A stretch of 64,000 nt of DNA from Snodgrassella alvi (GTDB lineage Bacteria > Pseudomonadota > Gammaproteobacteria > Burkholderiales > Neisseriaceae). Location of the stretch: assembly GCF_002777745.1 (NCBI RefSeq), contig NZ_MEIO01000055.1, positions 248,001 through 312,000 on the forward strand. Direction: 5' to 3'. The position numbers and the translations under genes are program-made. The notes beneath the pieces are model-generated. The model was not told the origin of the DNA and made no database searches. It saw only the letters and a program-made list of their open reading frames with translations. Shown piece by piece: positions 48,597-57,829 of the stretch; position 1 is the first letter of the stretch, and each line of letters starts with the position of its first letter.

Positions 48597-50753
48597 TTAC
48601 TGTGCCATAATCCTGCTGGCCTGAGCATCAGCCTGTAAAGCCTGCCTGTATAGCGGTAGCTGCACATAAATTCGCTGCAACTGCCGCCACAACACCTTTT
48701 CCACCACCTCATCATCCGGCTGAGGCTTACTCATCCGTAACAACTCACCTGCATTTTCCCACTCAGCCTTAAGCACAGAATCATCAGCGTCTTGCGTCAT
48801 CAAATCAGCCAAATCACAAGCAAGCGTATACCAAAGCTGCACCCGCTCCCGCGTCAACTGCGGCCGCACACACTCCACCTGAGTCCGAATTGCACCCAGC
48901 GCAGAAATACAGCTAAGCAGCACATAATTTAGCTGTAACAAAGTTTTACCCTCAACCAAATGCCGGCCGTAACGCTTAGGCTCCATCGACATATCCGCAA
49001 CCGCATTGCCCAGCATCACAGCCAGCTCATGCGCATTGCGCCGCGCAGTACGATAAACCACATCATCACATAGCCCGTTCAGCAGCTGTTGTGCCACCTG
49101 CCGCAGATAAGCAGCATCACAGCACAAAGCACGCCTAGCAATCCGCCCCAGCGTCAGATAGCGCCAGTCCGGCCACAGATACGCCACCGCCCCCCACGCC
49201 AGCACCGAACCCAGAATCGTATCCACAAAACGCGATAACATTGCCGACTGCGTATCCATACCAATAATCGCAAAACCCACCAATACCTGCACCGTAATAA
49301 AAAACGTAGAAAAACTGTAGCGGCGCACCCTAAACGCAAAAAACAACACCGTACTCACCACCACAATCACCAGCCGGCCGGCCAGCGTAGGCACAAAATA
49401 CGGCAATATCGAGCCCACCACCACCCCGGTCAGCGTACCCATAATGCGCTGCTTCAGACGGGTAGTTGTGGCCGAATAATTCGGCTGGCACACAATCACC
49501 CCCGTAAGCAGAATCCAGTAACCCATCTTTAACTGGCAGCCCTCAACCACCACACAAGCCACAGCCGTAACAATTGCCAGCCGGATGGCATGGCGCATCA
49601 CATTCGATTGCAAAGTAAAATGCGTCCTCAGCGCCGGCAGAATATCGCGTATCCGGTCAACATCCTGCTCGGCAATCTGCATATCACCAGCTTCCCGCTC
49701 AGCACCATCCGCCTTTACCTTTTCCAGCCACAGCAATTGCTCATTAATCGTCAGAATATTAGCAATCAACTGCCGCAATCCCGGCGTATCCTCATCCGCA
49801 CCATTTTCAGCACAATAGCGCCCTGCTGCCTGCTGCACCCCCTCACCAGCACGCTGAAGCATCAAATTAAACACATATGGCTTATTCTCATGCAGACACT
49901 CACTCATCTGCCGGCAAGCCTGCGCCTGCAACACAATCAAACGCTGAATCCGATAAATCAGATCCGAATGCGCCATCTTGTGCGCCAGTGCCGCATAATC
50001 CACATGGCGCGAACTGATCCGCTCATGAATATTCTGCGCAGACAGATAATATTGCAGCAACATAACAACACCACGCGGGCGGTGCTGCCCGCGCAAACGG
50101 TAAAACAGAGCCGTGCGGCAGCGATTAAAGCCATCAATTACCGCCGTATTCTTCATTGCCAGCGCCAATTCCTTTTCCGAAAGCAAATCTGCCTCATCAG
50201 GATCAAAAAACTGAGCCTTCACCAGCATATAATCTGCCAGTCTGGCAAAAGCACCGGCCAGATTATCCTGTACCGGGCGATTTGGAAACAGCAGATGCAG
50301 CACCAGCGTACACACACCAAACAATCCCGTACCACAAACCAGCATCAGCGGATTGACATACCACGGCAAATGCGGCGAATAAGTCAGCACCGTATACAAC
50401 ATCACCAGCAGCGTCCCAAACGCAATTGTCCGGTAACGCACATCAATTGCACCCATCATCGTCATACTGAACGCAGCCCATACCATCAGCAACGAAAAAG
50501 CCAGCGGATGCCCAAATGACCACTGCACTGCCGTAGCAGCAAGCGAAAAATGAATCAGCGTAAAAAACAGATTACGCAAACGGCCGGTAAAACCATCATC
50601 CAGCTCCACCAGCCCGCCAGCAATAATTCCCAGAAACAGCGCCGTACATTCTGCCGTATTGCCCGTATACCATACCCACAACGCAGCCAGCACCATACTC
50701 AGCAGCATTGGAAAATTAGCCAGATAACCAGCACGTACCGGAATTACACCCAT
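48597..50753 (-). CDS. YccS/YhfK-type FUSC membrane protein
   Basis: A 718-residue inner-membrane protein of the YccS/YhfK (FUSC) family. Two blocks of transmembrane helices (about 10-165 and 390-525) each precede a large cytosolic helical domain. The second block opens RHAIRLAIVTAVACVVVEGCQLKMGYWILLTGVIVCQPNYSATTTRLKQRIMGT, the diagnostic FUSC stretch. Relatives are linked to efflux of aromatic acids (AaeB) or envelope stress, and no substrate is proven for YccS. The ATG at 50753 has a GAGG site. The frame is open to 50783. It follows glnS on the same strand. Confidence 0.87.
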   Translation of the reverse strand: MGVIPVRAGYLANFPMLLSMVLAALWVWYTGNTAECTALFLGIIAGGLVELDDGFTGRLRNLFFTLIHFSLAATAVQWSFGHPLAFSLLMVWAAFSMTMMGAIDVRYRTIAFGTLLVMLYTVLTYSPHLPWYVNPLMLVCGTGLFGVCTLVLHLLFPNRPVQDNLAGAFARLADYMLVKAQFFDPDEADLLSEKELALAMKNTAVIDGFNRCRTALFYRLRGQHRPRGVVMLLQYYLSAQNIHERISSRHVDYAALAHKMAHSDLIYRIQRLIVLQAQACRQMSECLHENKPYVFNLMLQRAGEGVQQAAGRYCAENGADEDTPGLRQLIANILTINEQLLWLEKVKADGAEREAGDMQIAEQDVDRIRDILPALRTHFTLQSNVMRHAIRLAIVTAVACVVVEGCQLKMGYWILLTGVIVCQPNYSATTTRLKQRIMGTLTGVVVGSILPYFVPTLAGRLVIVVVSTVLFFAFRVRRYSFSTFFITVQVLVGFAIIGMDTQSAMLSRFVDTILGSVLAWGAVAYLWPDWRYLTLGRIARRALCCDAAYLRQVAQQLLNGLCDDVVYRTARRNAHELAVMLGNAVADMSMEPKRYGRHLVEGKTLLQLNYVLLSCISALGAIRTQVECVRPQLTRERVQLWYTLACDLADLMTQDADDSVLKAEWENAGELLRMSKPQPDDEVVEKVLWRQLQRIYVQLPLYRQALQADAQASRIMAQ

Positions 50754-50833
50754 CAAACCGCCTCTATTTACCAGAAAACACAAAGTAATTTATTCTAACA
50801 AGCCACCGGATTACCCAGCAGATTATTTAGCAT

Positions 50834-50864
50834 AAAAAAAAGCCGGCCACAAAAGGCCGGCTTC
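50834..50864 (-). terminator. Terminator of glnS
   Basis: Minus strand: AAGCCGGCC - TTTTGT - GGCCGGCTT followed by TTTTT, 15 nt after the glnS stop. A G+C-rich stem makes it strong. Confidence 0.92.
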
Positions 50865-50878
50865 ATGCACAAGCATCA

Positions 50879-52570
50879 TCACTTCTTCTCTGCCTGTGCC
50901 TGCCATGTATCACGTAAAGTTACCGTGCGGTTAAATACCGGATTTTCCGCACTGTGGTCATAGCGATCAGTAACAAAATAGCCCAGACGCTCAAACTGAT
51001 AGCGCGTTTCCGCTGCCAACGTATTCGCTACCGGCTCCACCAGAGCATCAATTTCCGTTACCGAAACAGGATTCAGAAACTCAGTAAAATCACGGTACTG
51101 CCCATCATCACCGCGCACAGCATCCGGGCGTTCAACCGTAAACAGCCGGTCATACAAACGCACAGTAGCCGACACAGCATGCTCAGTAGACAGCCAGTGA
51201 ATTACCCCTTTCACCTTGCGCCCCTGCGGTTTAGAAGCAAGCGTATCATGGTCTATCGAACACTTCAGCGACACCACCCGGCCAGATGCATCCTGCACCA
51301 CTTCCTCACACCTGATCACATAACTATAACGCAGGCGCACCTCACCACCCAGAGTCAGACGCTGCCAGCCCTTAGGAGGATCCAGCGCAAAATCGTCTGC
51401 TTCAATATAAATCGTCTTCGTTAACGGCATCAGGCGCTCGCCCATTTCCGGGTGATGCGGATGAAACGGCGCAACACGGCTTTGCGTTAACACCTCATCA
51501 AAATTTACCAGCTCCACCTTAATCGGATTCAACACCGCAATCATCCGCGGAGCCACATTTTCCAGGTCTTCACGAATCGCGCCTTCCAGCACACTCATGT
51601 CCACCACATTTTCACTCTTAGAAATACCTGCCCGCTTAGCAAACAGGCGCAGCCCCTCCGGCGTATAGCCACGGCGGCGCATACCCGAAATCGTAGGCAT
51701 ACGCGGATCATCCCAGCCAGACACATGATCCTGTACAACAAGCTGATTGAGCTTGCGTTTCGAAGTAATCGAATACAACAGCTCCAGCCGGGAAAACTCA
51801 TACTGATGCGGCTGATGCGCAATTTTAATATTTTCCACCACCCAATCATATAATGGCCGGTGAGATTCAAATTCCAGCGTACACAGCGAATGAGTGATAT
51901 TTTCAATTGCATCCGAAATCGCATGCGTATAATCATACATCGGATAAATCACCCACTTATCCCCGGTGCGATGATGATGCACACGGCGAATACGATAAAT
52001 CACCGGGTCGCGCAGATTAATATTGCCCGCCGCCATATCAATTTTCAGCCGCAGCGTTTTACTGCCATCCGGAAACTCACCATCACGCATACGCGCAAAC
52101 AAATCCAGATTTTCCTCAACCGTACGCTCACGATAAGGACTATTTCTGCCCGGCTCCGTAAGCGTACCACGATACTGGCGCATTTCCTCTGCATCCAGAT
52201 CATCCACATACGCCTTACCAGCCTTAATCAGCTCCAGCGCATATTCATACAGGCGCTCAAAATAATCCGAAGCAAAACGCTCCTCATTCCACTGGAAACC
52301 CAGCCACTGCACATCTTCCTTAATCGAGCGCACATACTCATCCGACTCCTTCTCAGGATTCGTATCATCAAAGCGCAGATTACATAAACCATCATAAATA
52401 TAGGCCAGACCAAAATTCAGACAGATAGATTTAGCATGGCCAACATGCAGATAACCATTTGGTTCCGGAGGAAAACGCGTTATTACCTGCCGGCATTTCC
52501 CGCTTTGCAGGTCATCCTCAATAATAGAACGTATAAAATGATTATCGGCAAACTGATCTTTATTAAGCAT
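50879..52570 (-). CDS. glnS: Glutaminyl-tRNA synthetase
   Basis: A 563-residue class I synthetase. The HIGH motif appears in [25 protein letters not shown] (HVGH), and the KMSKS loop as [11 protein letters not shown] in the GlnRS form. The anticodon-binding double beta-barrel at the C-terminus ([29 protein letters not shown]) is complete. Direct charging of tRNA-Gln fits a beta/gammaproteobacterium. I use the ATG at 52570 ([15 protein letters not shown]). The longer frame from 52624 adds non-conserved residues. The gene is monocistronic with a strong terminator. Confidence 0.96.
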   Translation of the reverse strand: MLNKDQFADNHFIRSIIEDDLQSGKCRQVITRFPPEPNGYLHVGHAKSICLNFGLAYIYDGLCNLRFDDTNPEKESDEYVRSIKEDVQWLGFQWNEERFASDYFERLYEYALELIKAGKAYVDDLDAEEMRQYRGTLTEPGRNSPYRERTVEENLDLFARMRDGEFPDGSKTLRLKIDMAAGNINLRDPVIYRIRRVHHHRTGDKWVIYPMYDYTHAISDAIENITHSLCTLEFESHRPLYDWVVENIKIAHQPHQYEFSRLELLYSITSKRKLNQLVVQDHVSGWDDPRMPTISGMRRRGYTPEGLRLFAKRAGISKSENVVDMSVLEGAIREDLENVAPRMIAVLNPIKVELVNFDEVLTQSRVAPFHPHHPEMGERLMPLTKTIYIEADDFALDPPKGWQRLTLGGEVRLRYSYVIRCEEVVQDASGRVVSLKCSIDHDTLASKPQGRKVKGVIHWLSTEHAVSATVRLYDRLFTVERPDAVRGDDGQYRDFTEFLNPVSVTEIDALVEPVANTLAAETRYQFERLGYFVTDRYDHSAENPVFNRTVTLRDTWQAQAEKK

Positions 52571-52752
52571 AATTATTCTGAATATGTGCAGACACCCATT
52601 TCCACCTCGAAACAGATAGCCCAAAATACAAATAAAAGATATAGATTATACCTAAATTTAGATAAATGTTGCATCTATCAGAGACAGACTGTCCTACATA
52701 CATCAACAAGCCATTTTAGCCAGCTTACCGATTAGCCCATCAATTACAAAAC

Positions 52753-53916
52753 TTAATTACTTTTATCCTCACATCTCGCCTTACGCTTAAAATTCTCATC
52801 ATTCGAACAAAACTGGTATGAGTCCAATACAAGCGCAGCAAGACGTAATATATTCTCAGGCACATCAATAATAATCTGCTCACCTGAAACTTCTAATCCA
52901 CATTTTTCAATATTTTTTACATCTTCTGAAGTTAATGCTTTTGGAAACACTATTGATGGCCGCTGTTTATTATCAAAATAGCGTAAAATCCAGCGATTTA
53001 CCTTACCAGCAAACAGAATACTGAAATACGTCTCTGTATCCTTAGCCACCACATCAGCATCCTCTGGCAAAATAGATTTTACAATATCAAATAACCGGCG
53101 CTCTGCATAAGTAGTTACAATCTTATTATTATCAGGGTCAACGATTGGTGCCATTGGATCGACCTTATTCGCCCCATTAGCTACCACTTCCTCTATAATT
53201 TTCGGTGCCGACAAGCCAGATACCACCATTGAACTAACTGTATTTTGTACCGCCTGTCGCACTATATGCTGAATACTTTCCAAAAAACGCTGATTAAACT
53301 GCTTCTGAATATTTGCTCGCCCTGCAACATAACGCACAAAATCTGTATCTACCTCTTTCAGACTTTCCGTAATCGCATCTGTGAAAGCCATTAGATAAAT
53401 ACTTTCTTCAGCAAGATTACGTAGTTCTTCTGGCCTAAACTGGTCATGACGGAACTTATACAACTGCATCATGTCACTTTCAGAAACCTGTGTAACATCA
53501 ATAGTCAGAAAAGGCTCTGCATCCATTACATTCTTATTAGTTAAATCAGTAAAAAATCGCCATTCCTGCCCATTTGTAATTGCACAAATCGATACTTCCT
53601 GTACAGCATTAAAATAACGCGACAACTGAGGACAATGGTTTACAAGCTTTTCCTGAAAAGGTTTAGCCTCAATAAACATTACCGGTGTGCCTTGAGAAAA
53701 CAAAGCATAATCTACTCGCTCTCCCGATTTTACCCCGGGAAAATCAGCCTGATATTCAGCCCGTACCTTATTCGGGTCAAAGGCAGAAAATCCCAGAATA
53801 TCTAGTAATGGCAATATCAACGCTTGTTTAGTAGTTTCTTCTGTTGTACAAACATTACCTACTTTCTTTACATGTTCAGCATGTGCCAGCAAGCGTTCCT
53901 TGAATATTGCATTCAT
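52753..53916 (-). CDS. Solo HsdR_N-type (type I restriction R subunit N-terminal) nuclease
   Basis: A 387-residue protein with an HsdR_N-like PD-(D/E)xK domain in its first third: TKQALILPLLDILGFSAFDPNKVRAEY, then GERVDYALF (Asp69) and VMFIEAKPF (Glu83, Lys85), the metal-binding D...E-x-K. It ends after about 390 residues without the helicase motor domains of real HsdR, and no hsdM or hsdS is near. The remaining C-terminal 220 residues have no motif I know. Stand-alone relatives sit in defence islands or prophages, so a defensive or regulatory role is plausible but unproven. Confidence 0.75.
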   Translation of the reverse strand: MNAIFKERLLAHAEHVKKVGNVCTTEETTKQALILPLLDILGFSAFDPNKVRAEYQADFPGVKSGERVDYALFSQGTPVMFIEAKPFQEKLVNHCPQLSRYFNAVQEVSICAITNGQEWRFFTDLTNKNVMDAEPFLTIDVTQVSESDMMQLYKFRHDQFRPEELRNLAEESIYLMAFTDAITESLKEVDTDFVRYVAGRANIQKQFNQRFLESIQHIVRQAVQNTVSSMVVSGLSAPKIIEEVVANGANKVDPMAPIVDPDNNKIVTTYAERRLFDIVKSILPEDADVVAKDTETYFSILFAGKVNRWILRYFDNKQRPSIVFPKALTSEDVKNIEKCGLEVSGEQIIIDVPENILRLAALVLDSYQFCSNDENFKRKARCEDKSN

Positions 53917-54807
53917 TACGTTTCTCCGAAATTACATTAAATAACCATTAAACAATTTATATTATCAATAAAAAATACTTATAAACAAAATTTTATACCT
54001 GATTCGCATGCTTTTTATCAAAAAAGCTACATTATTAATGCCATAAAACTTTCGTACGGATTCAGCCTGAAAGCCAGCTTTAACCCACACCAATACAGCC
54101 TTATAAAAACAATACCTTTATAAACAAAAGTTACCAGCCACAAAACAGAGCAACACATAGCGATAAGAATAGTGACGGGCAGAATAATATGACAAGGCCG
54201 CTTGAATCAGCGCCTCCGTCAGAACAGGCAAAGCTGTGTGTAACAGCACCACCGGCAACGTGCATATAACCGGGAAATAGCCGACAGCTAAAGAAAATTT
54301 AGTAAAAAGATTATGGTATAACTGCCAAAGGTTAAGAGAGTTATACAGGCAACATATCCATACAGCATCTTAACTCAATGAGCGCCAGAAACCGGCAGAA
54401 GGCAGCATATAACCTCCATTACAGAATACAGCTCAAACACCATAAAACCCATACATACCGGCAAAAAGCAAAAACAAAATTTCAGCCAGAAGAACTGAAA
54501 ATCAGGCTTATTACCGAGTCTGTTCCGAAAATGATTTAGCTTGCGAACATATTAAACATCATCAGCAAGAAAACACACCACAGTGAATTCCGCAAAAAAT
54601 GAATAAAAAGCGAGTTATACAACAGATAAACTAACAATCAGCAAAGATTCAGCCAGCCTGCCTGTATCCCCCATACTCACAATAACAAACATGTTAATAT
54701 TACAAACTCCTGACGTTAAAACATCGTCAGGCACAGCAAATAGCCATACCGTAGCAGCAATAAAAAACACAAAACTACATGTTTAACCAGCCCGAGACAT
54801 CAGTAAC
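53917..54807. other. 891-bp stretch without a recognisable gene
   Basis: The interval between the nuclease gene and a small secreted protein holds no frame with protein-like composition that I can name. One imperfect palindrome, CCTGACG / CGTCAGG, lies near 54710-54733. It may be scar DNA from past insertion and decay, given its place at the start of the accessory region. Confidence 0.4.
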
Positions 54808-55182
54808 ATGAAAAAACTACTAATAATTCTTTTACTTCTACCCTCTTTAGCAATAGCTAAAGATTATAAAACAATCATATCTGGTAAAAAATTAATCCAT
54901 AAGGGCGAAAATTGCGCCGGAGTGGCTTTTTCAAGCAATGGATTCTATGCGTTCACATACACAGAACAGGGCGCCAAGTGCTTACCTGACCTGCCTTTAC
55001 GCGTTAAATGGCTCAGTAACAATACCGTCATGCTGGTAGAGAGAAACAAAACCGCAGAAAATGCTCCTCAAGTTATCGTCATGCAATTTAAATCAATAAA
55101 GAAAAATAAAATCACTGTTAAAAATATTTGGGCAGGCTGGGGAGATCAACCAGACCAGATTGAAAAATACACAATCAAATAA
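54808..55182 (+). CDS. Small secreted orphan protein
   Basis: A 124-residue protein with a clean signal peptide (MKKLLIILLLLPSLAIA-KDYK). The mature part, about 107 residues, is beta-rich and basic, with two cysteines (GENCAGVAF and AKCLPDL) able to form a disulfide. I recognise no family. Small periplasmic proteins of this type at accessory loci sometimes act as immunity or inhibitor proteins, but there is no partner gene that argues for it here. Confidence 0.6.
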   Translation: MKKLLIILLLLPSLAIAKDYKTIISGKKLIHKGENCAGVAFSSNGFYAFTYTEQGAKCLPDLPLRVKWLSNNTVMLVERNKTAENAPQVIVMQFKSIKKNKITVKNIWAGWGDQPDQIEKYTIK

Positions 55183-55183
55183 C

Positions 55184-55463
55184 CAATCAACTCGCACCCA
55201 AAATTTTACCGTATCTGCTTAGCGCTTCAATTACATCAATTGCCCTTATTTTAATCGCGCACATCGCCGGATTTACTGTTGCAGTAAATCCACTAACTTA
55301 TCACAAACCAGCAACACCTAAAGGCAAAACCATCATCACAGAAATACCTCTTCCGATCCAATATTCAAAAGCAACAAACAGCCGGCAATATGCCCTAATG
55401 CCCCCTGTCAAAGTAAAAGCCAGCCCTGACAACAAAGCAACCAGAACAGAAAAAAAATGTTAG
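55184..55463 (+). other. Open frame of about 90 codons without a start codon
   Basis: Right after the small secreted protein, a frame lacking ATG/GTG/TTG runs to TAG at 55461-55463. It encodes a hydrophobic helix (ASITSIALILIAHIAGFTVA) followed by a Pro/Lys-rich tail (NPLTYHKPATPKGKTIITEI). The layout resembles the start of a TonB-like or other tail-anchored protein. It is probably a gene remnant that has lost its start. Confidence 0.3.
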
Positions 55464-55656
55464 CTTTAATCAACTTACAACTACAAAATAAAATAAGCTA
55501 TATAATCAGTTGACGCTTGCAAATGGACAGACAGTTATCACTCACCGTTTTGATTTATTTAACTTTTTATAACCAAAAACAAAACAGAAGTTAACAAATT
55601 ACCGTACTCCATTAATAGCGCGCAGTTTGGGAAATAGATTTAAAACAGGAACGCAA

Positions 55657-55806
55657 ATGAAAAAACCACTACCAGCTCTTTTCAGCTTATACACCAGCTC
55701 CAACGTTTACGCAGAAAATCCACAATTGCAGCACATAAAATCAAAGTATCAAAAAAGCGTTTTCGTAAACAAGCCATCAGCGAGTTTTCAGATAAGCATC
55801 GTTTAA
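55657..55806 (+). other. Short signal-peptide-like ORF overlapping the toxin remnant
   Basis: A 49-codon frame with an AGGAA site, beginning MKKPLPALFSLYTSSNVYAE and ending at a TAA, looks like the severed signal peptide of a secreted protein joined to unrelated sequence. It runs through the BrnT remnant in another frame, so I think it is debris from a deletion junction. Confidence 0.25.
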
Positions 55807-55961
55807 ACATTTGCCCCTGAGGACACCGCAAGTGAAGACCGCTTTGCATTATTAGGAATAAGCGAAAACTTACATATTTTTTGTAATTATTCATCGTGAA
55901 CGCGGTGATAGTACTTATTCTTATTTCTGCACAGGCAGCTACTAAACACAAGCACAAATAG
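55720..55961 (+). pseudogene. Wrecked BrnT-type toxin gene
   Basis: Translating the three plus frames recovers the toxin in pieces: a weak STIAAHKIKVSKKRF start (BrnT has N-I-x-K-H-x-V-S-F-E-E-A), then DTASEDRFALLGISENLHIF in one frame. After a frameshift comes VIIHRERGDS (BrnT: V-x-x-x-E-R-G-D), then in a third frame ILISAQAATKHKHK and TAG (BrnT: I-R-I-I-S-A-R-K-A-T-K-x-E). At least two frameshifts and stops inactivate it. The remnant ends 15 nt before the intact antitoxin gene, the normal BrnT-BrnA order. Confidence 0.75.
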
Positions 55962-55975
55962 AATGAGGAATATCC

Positions 55976-56188
55976 ATGAAAAAAGACGACGATTTTAAAA
56001 ACGCTAAGCCAAATCCTCATGCCAGCCAATTGAAAAAAATAATTACCATTCGTATAGACCAAGAAATTCTCAACTATTTTAGAGAACTGGCCGAAGAAAC
56101 AGGTTTGCCCTATCAATCACTGATTAACTTATTCCTAAAGGATTGTGTTACCAATCAATACAAACCTGATATAAAATGGAACAAATAA
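55976..56188 (+). CDS. BrnA/CopG-family antitoxin
   Basis: A 70-residue ribbon-helix-helix-type antitoxin: MKKDDDFKNAKPNPHASQLKKIITIRIDQEILNYFRELAEETGLPYQSLINLFLKDCV. The linker K-K-x-I-T-I-R-I-D and the GLPYQSLINLFLKD end are characteristic of antitoxins that pair with BrnT-like ribonucleases. A GAGGAA site precedes the ATG. It is intact while its toxin partner is broken. It may persist by neutralising a related toxin elsewhere, or by acting as a repressor. The DNA-binding N-terminal strand would normally autoregulate the operon. Confidence 0.82.
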   Translation: MKKDDDFKNAKPNPHASQLKKIITIRIDQEILNYFRELAEETGLPYQSLINLFLKDCVTNQYKPDIKWNK

Positions 56189-56200
56189 TTTTTTCAGTAA

Positions 56201-56226
56201 CATAAGCTGTCTTCGGGCAGCTTATG
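56201..56226. terminator. Hairpin after the antitoxin gene
   Basis: A CATAAGCTG / CAGCTTATG stem with a TCTTCGGG loop (contains TTCG) lies 13 nt after the stop. No T-run follows, so it may be a transcript stabiliser rather than a true terminator. Confidence 0.45.
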
Positions 56227-56312
56227 TCAAAGTGCATCATACTGCCTATTGCAAACATTCCGAATATATCAAACTGCAAAGCCCTTAATGCCACTACCAC
56301 TAATACACAGAT

Positions 56313-56865
56313 AAGCAGCGGCTGTATTGATATGGATATATTATATTGCTGGCTATATTGATACAGATATATTGCTGCGGAAACCGGCTGCTTAGCGGCA
56401 GGATATTGCGTATTTAGGGCTGCAAGTGTGTGGTTAACTTTCAGGTTAACTCTGTTCGCCTTTGCTTTTGCTGCCTGATTGCAGGGATGTTGCATATTTT
56501 TTATGATTTATATCAAAAATTTAGCTAATAGCTAGCTGTAATCTGCGGCTGTGTTGATACAGATATTTTACTGCGCATACCGGCTGCTTGGCGGCAGGAT
56601 ATTGCGTATTTGTGGCTGTGAATAAGTGGTTAACTTTCAGGTTAACTCTGTTCGCCTTTGCTTTTGCTGCCTGATTGCAGGGTTGTTGCAGATTTTTATG
56701 ATTTATATCAAAAATTTAGCTAATAGCTAGCTGTAATGCCGCGGCTGTGTTGATATAGATATTTTACTGCGGAAACTAGCTGCTTTACGGCAGGATATTG
56801 CGTATTTGGGACTGAAGTCTGATAGCCAGAGCTATATTATAGGGAGCATATCTGCTGATACAGGC
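56313..56865. repeat. Intergenic repeat array A (three 196-bp units)
   Basis: The word GCAGGATATTGCGTATTT recurs at 56398, 56594 and 56790, exactly 196 bp apart. The paired-HpaI-site word GGTTAACTTTCAGGTTAACT occurs at 56432 and 56628. Between them each unit carries GCCTTTGCTTTTGCTGCCTG, TTTTTATGATTTATATCAAA and AGCTAATAGCTAGCTGTAAT. The third unit is cut short where it meets the 3' flank of the downstream lipoprotein gene. It is non-coding in all frames as far as I can see. Confidence 0.88.
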
Positions 56866-56916
56866 TAATCAGCCGCCGCGAAAATGTAGGCGGCTGTGTT
56901 GGGTATGGGCTTAGGC

Positions 56917-57696
56917 TTATTTGCCTGGTACCGGCAATTTACCTTGCCGCTCTAATTCCTGAATATACTCAGGCAGGATTACCTGCGGGATATTTTGCCG
57001 TTCTGCTTTAATTGCATCCAGCCTGGCTTTATTACGCCGGTAATCCGCCATCGATTTTATAGACGGGCGCGGGGTGCAGAGTTTCTGGCTTTTAGCAAAT
57101 AGTTCGAATTGCTTTTTCACTATTTCGGGTGCATTTTCTTGTCTGGTACCATAATCAATAAAAATCTGATTACAAGCCAGAAAATGGACAGTGATATTTC
57201 TTACTTTGCCAAAATCATCACCGGCAGATGGCGGTGGTGGCGGTAAAGGGATTTCCGCTGAATGATTTTCAGTATATTGCATTATGGTTTGATATTCATT
57301 CTCATCAAAAACCAATCCGGGCTTATTTAATACTTTTGGTCGCCAATCTGGATAAGGCAAATCTGTCCAATAAATCCGCGCAGTCATACCCGGCTTCCAT
57401 CTGGCTGGCAGATGGGCGGCGCCACAGGTAGAACCACCGCCATAGCGTTTTTTACCTACATCTTCAAAGTTAATAGCTGATGTGTTAGGTATACAGCCAC
57501 CACTAATACTACCACCATGAATATTTTCAAAAGTATAGTTTAATGCCTCCACCGGCGCGGCATAAGATTTGTTTTTACCAGAGGTTACGCCTACAAATGG
57601 TTCAAAGCTGCTGCATGAGGTGATGGCTGCTGCTGACAGTATCAGTATTGCCCGCCGGATAACTGTGCTGGTGATAGCTGCTTTTTTCCCAGTCAT
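56917..57696 (-). CDS. DUF3304-like lipoprotein, probable Tle1 immunity protein, copy 1
   Basis: A 259-residue predicted lipoprotein: basic N-terminus, hydrophobic stretch, lipobox ITSC (Cys28), then SSFEPF. The core AAPVEALNYTFENIHGGSISGG, KRYGGGSTCGAAHLPARWKPGMTARIYW resembles DUF3304, whose members have a YNYT start, a glycine-rich S-x-G-G region and a C-C/C-G turn before a W-x-P-G strand. Such lipoproteins flank Tle1 lipase effectors and block them in the periplasm. A polyproline run (PLPPPPPS) precedes the variable patch (residues 178-198). The copy at 58473-59246 is nearly identical elsewhere. No terminator follows, only a CAGCCGCC/GGCGGCTG hairpin at 56870-56896. Confidence 0.72.
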   Translation of the reverse strand: MTGKKAAITSTVIRRAILILSAAAITSCSSFEPFVGVTSGKNKSYAAPVEALNYTFENIHGGSISGGCIPNTSAINFEDVGKKRYGGGSTCGAAHLPARWKPGMTARIYWTDLPYPDWRPKVLNKPGLVFDENEYQTIMQYTENHSAEIPLPPPPPSAGDDFGKVRNITVHFLACNQIFIDYGTRQENAPEIVKKQFELFAKSQKLCTPRPSIKSMADYRRNKARLDAIKAERQNIPQVILPEYIQELERQGKLPVPGK

Positions 57697-57787
57697 TTAA
57701 TTCTCGCTATGGTGTTTTTGTAATGGGGTGATTATTAGTTTCTGGTTTGGCTGATTAACTTTTGTATTACAACCTGCTTGCCGCTTT

Positions 57788-57805
57788 GTTATGGATTTTC
57801 ATAAC
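57788..57805. promoter_or_regulatory. 18-bp palindrome upstream of immunity copy 1
   Basis: GTTATGGATTTTCATAAC, a 6-bp-arm inverted repeat, lies 92 bp before the start codon. The same palindrome stands at the same place before copy 2. It may be an operator or part of the promoter. Confidence 0.4.
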
Positions 57806-57829
57806 ATATATCAATATTTTACCCAATTA

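Noticed and set aside
49590-50519. Long plus-strand open frame (309 codons)
   Set aside because: It is antisense to the YccS-like gene, rich in Gln/His/Ile from reversed codons, and has no family features.
52753-53916. Complete type I restriction system
   Set aside because: Only an R-subunit N-terminal-like protein is present; methylase, specificity and motor parts are absent.
55682-56116. Minus-strand ORF of 144 codons
   Set aside because: It overlaps the BrnT remnant and the well-supported antitoxin gene in antisense and shows no protein-like pattern.
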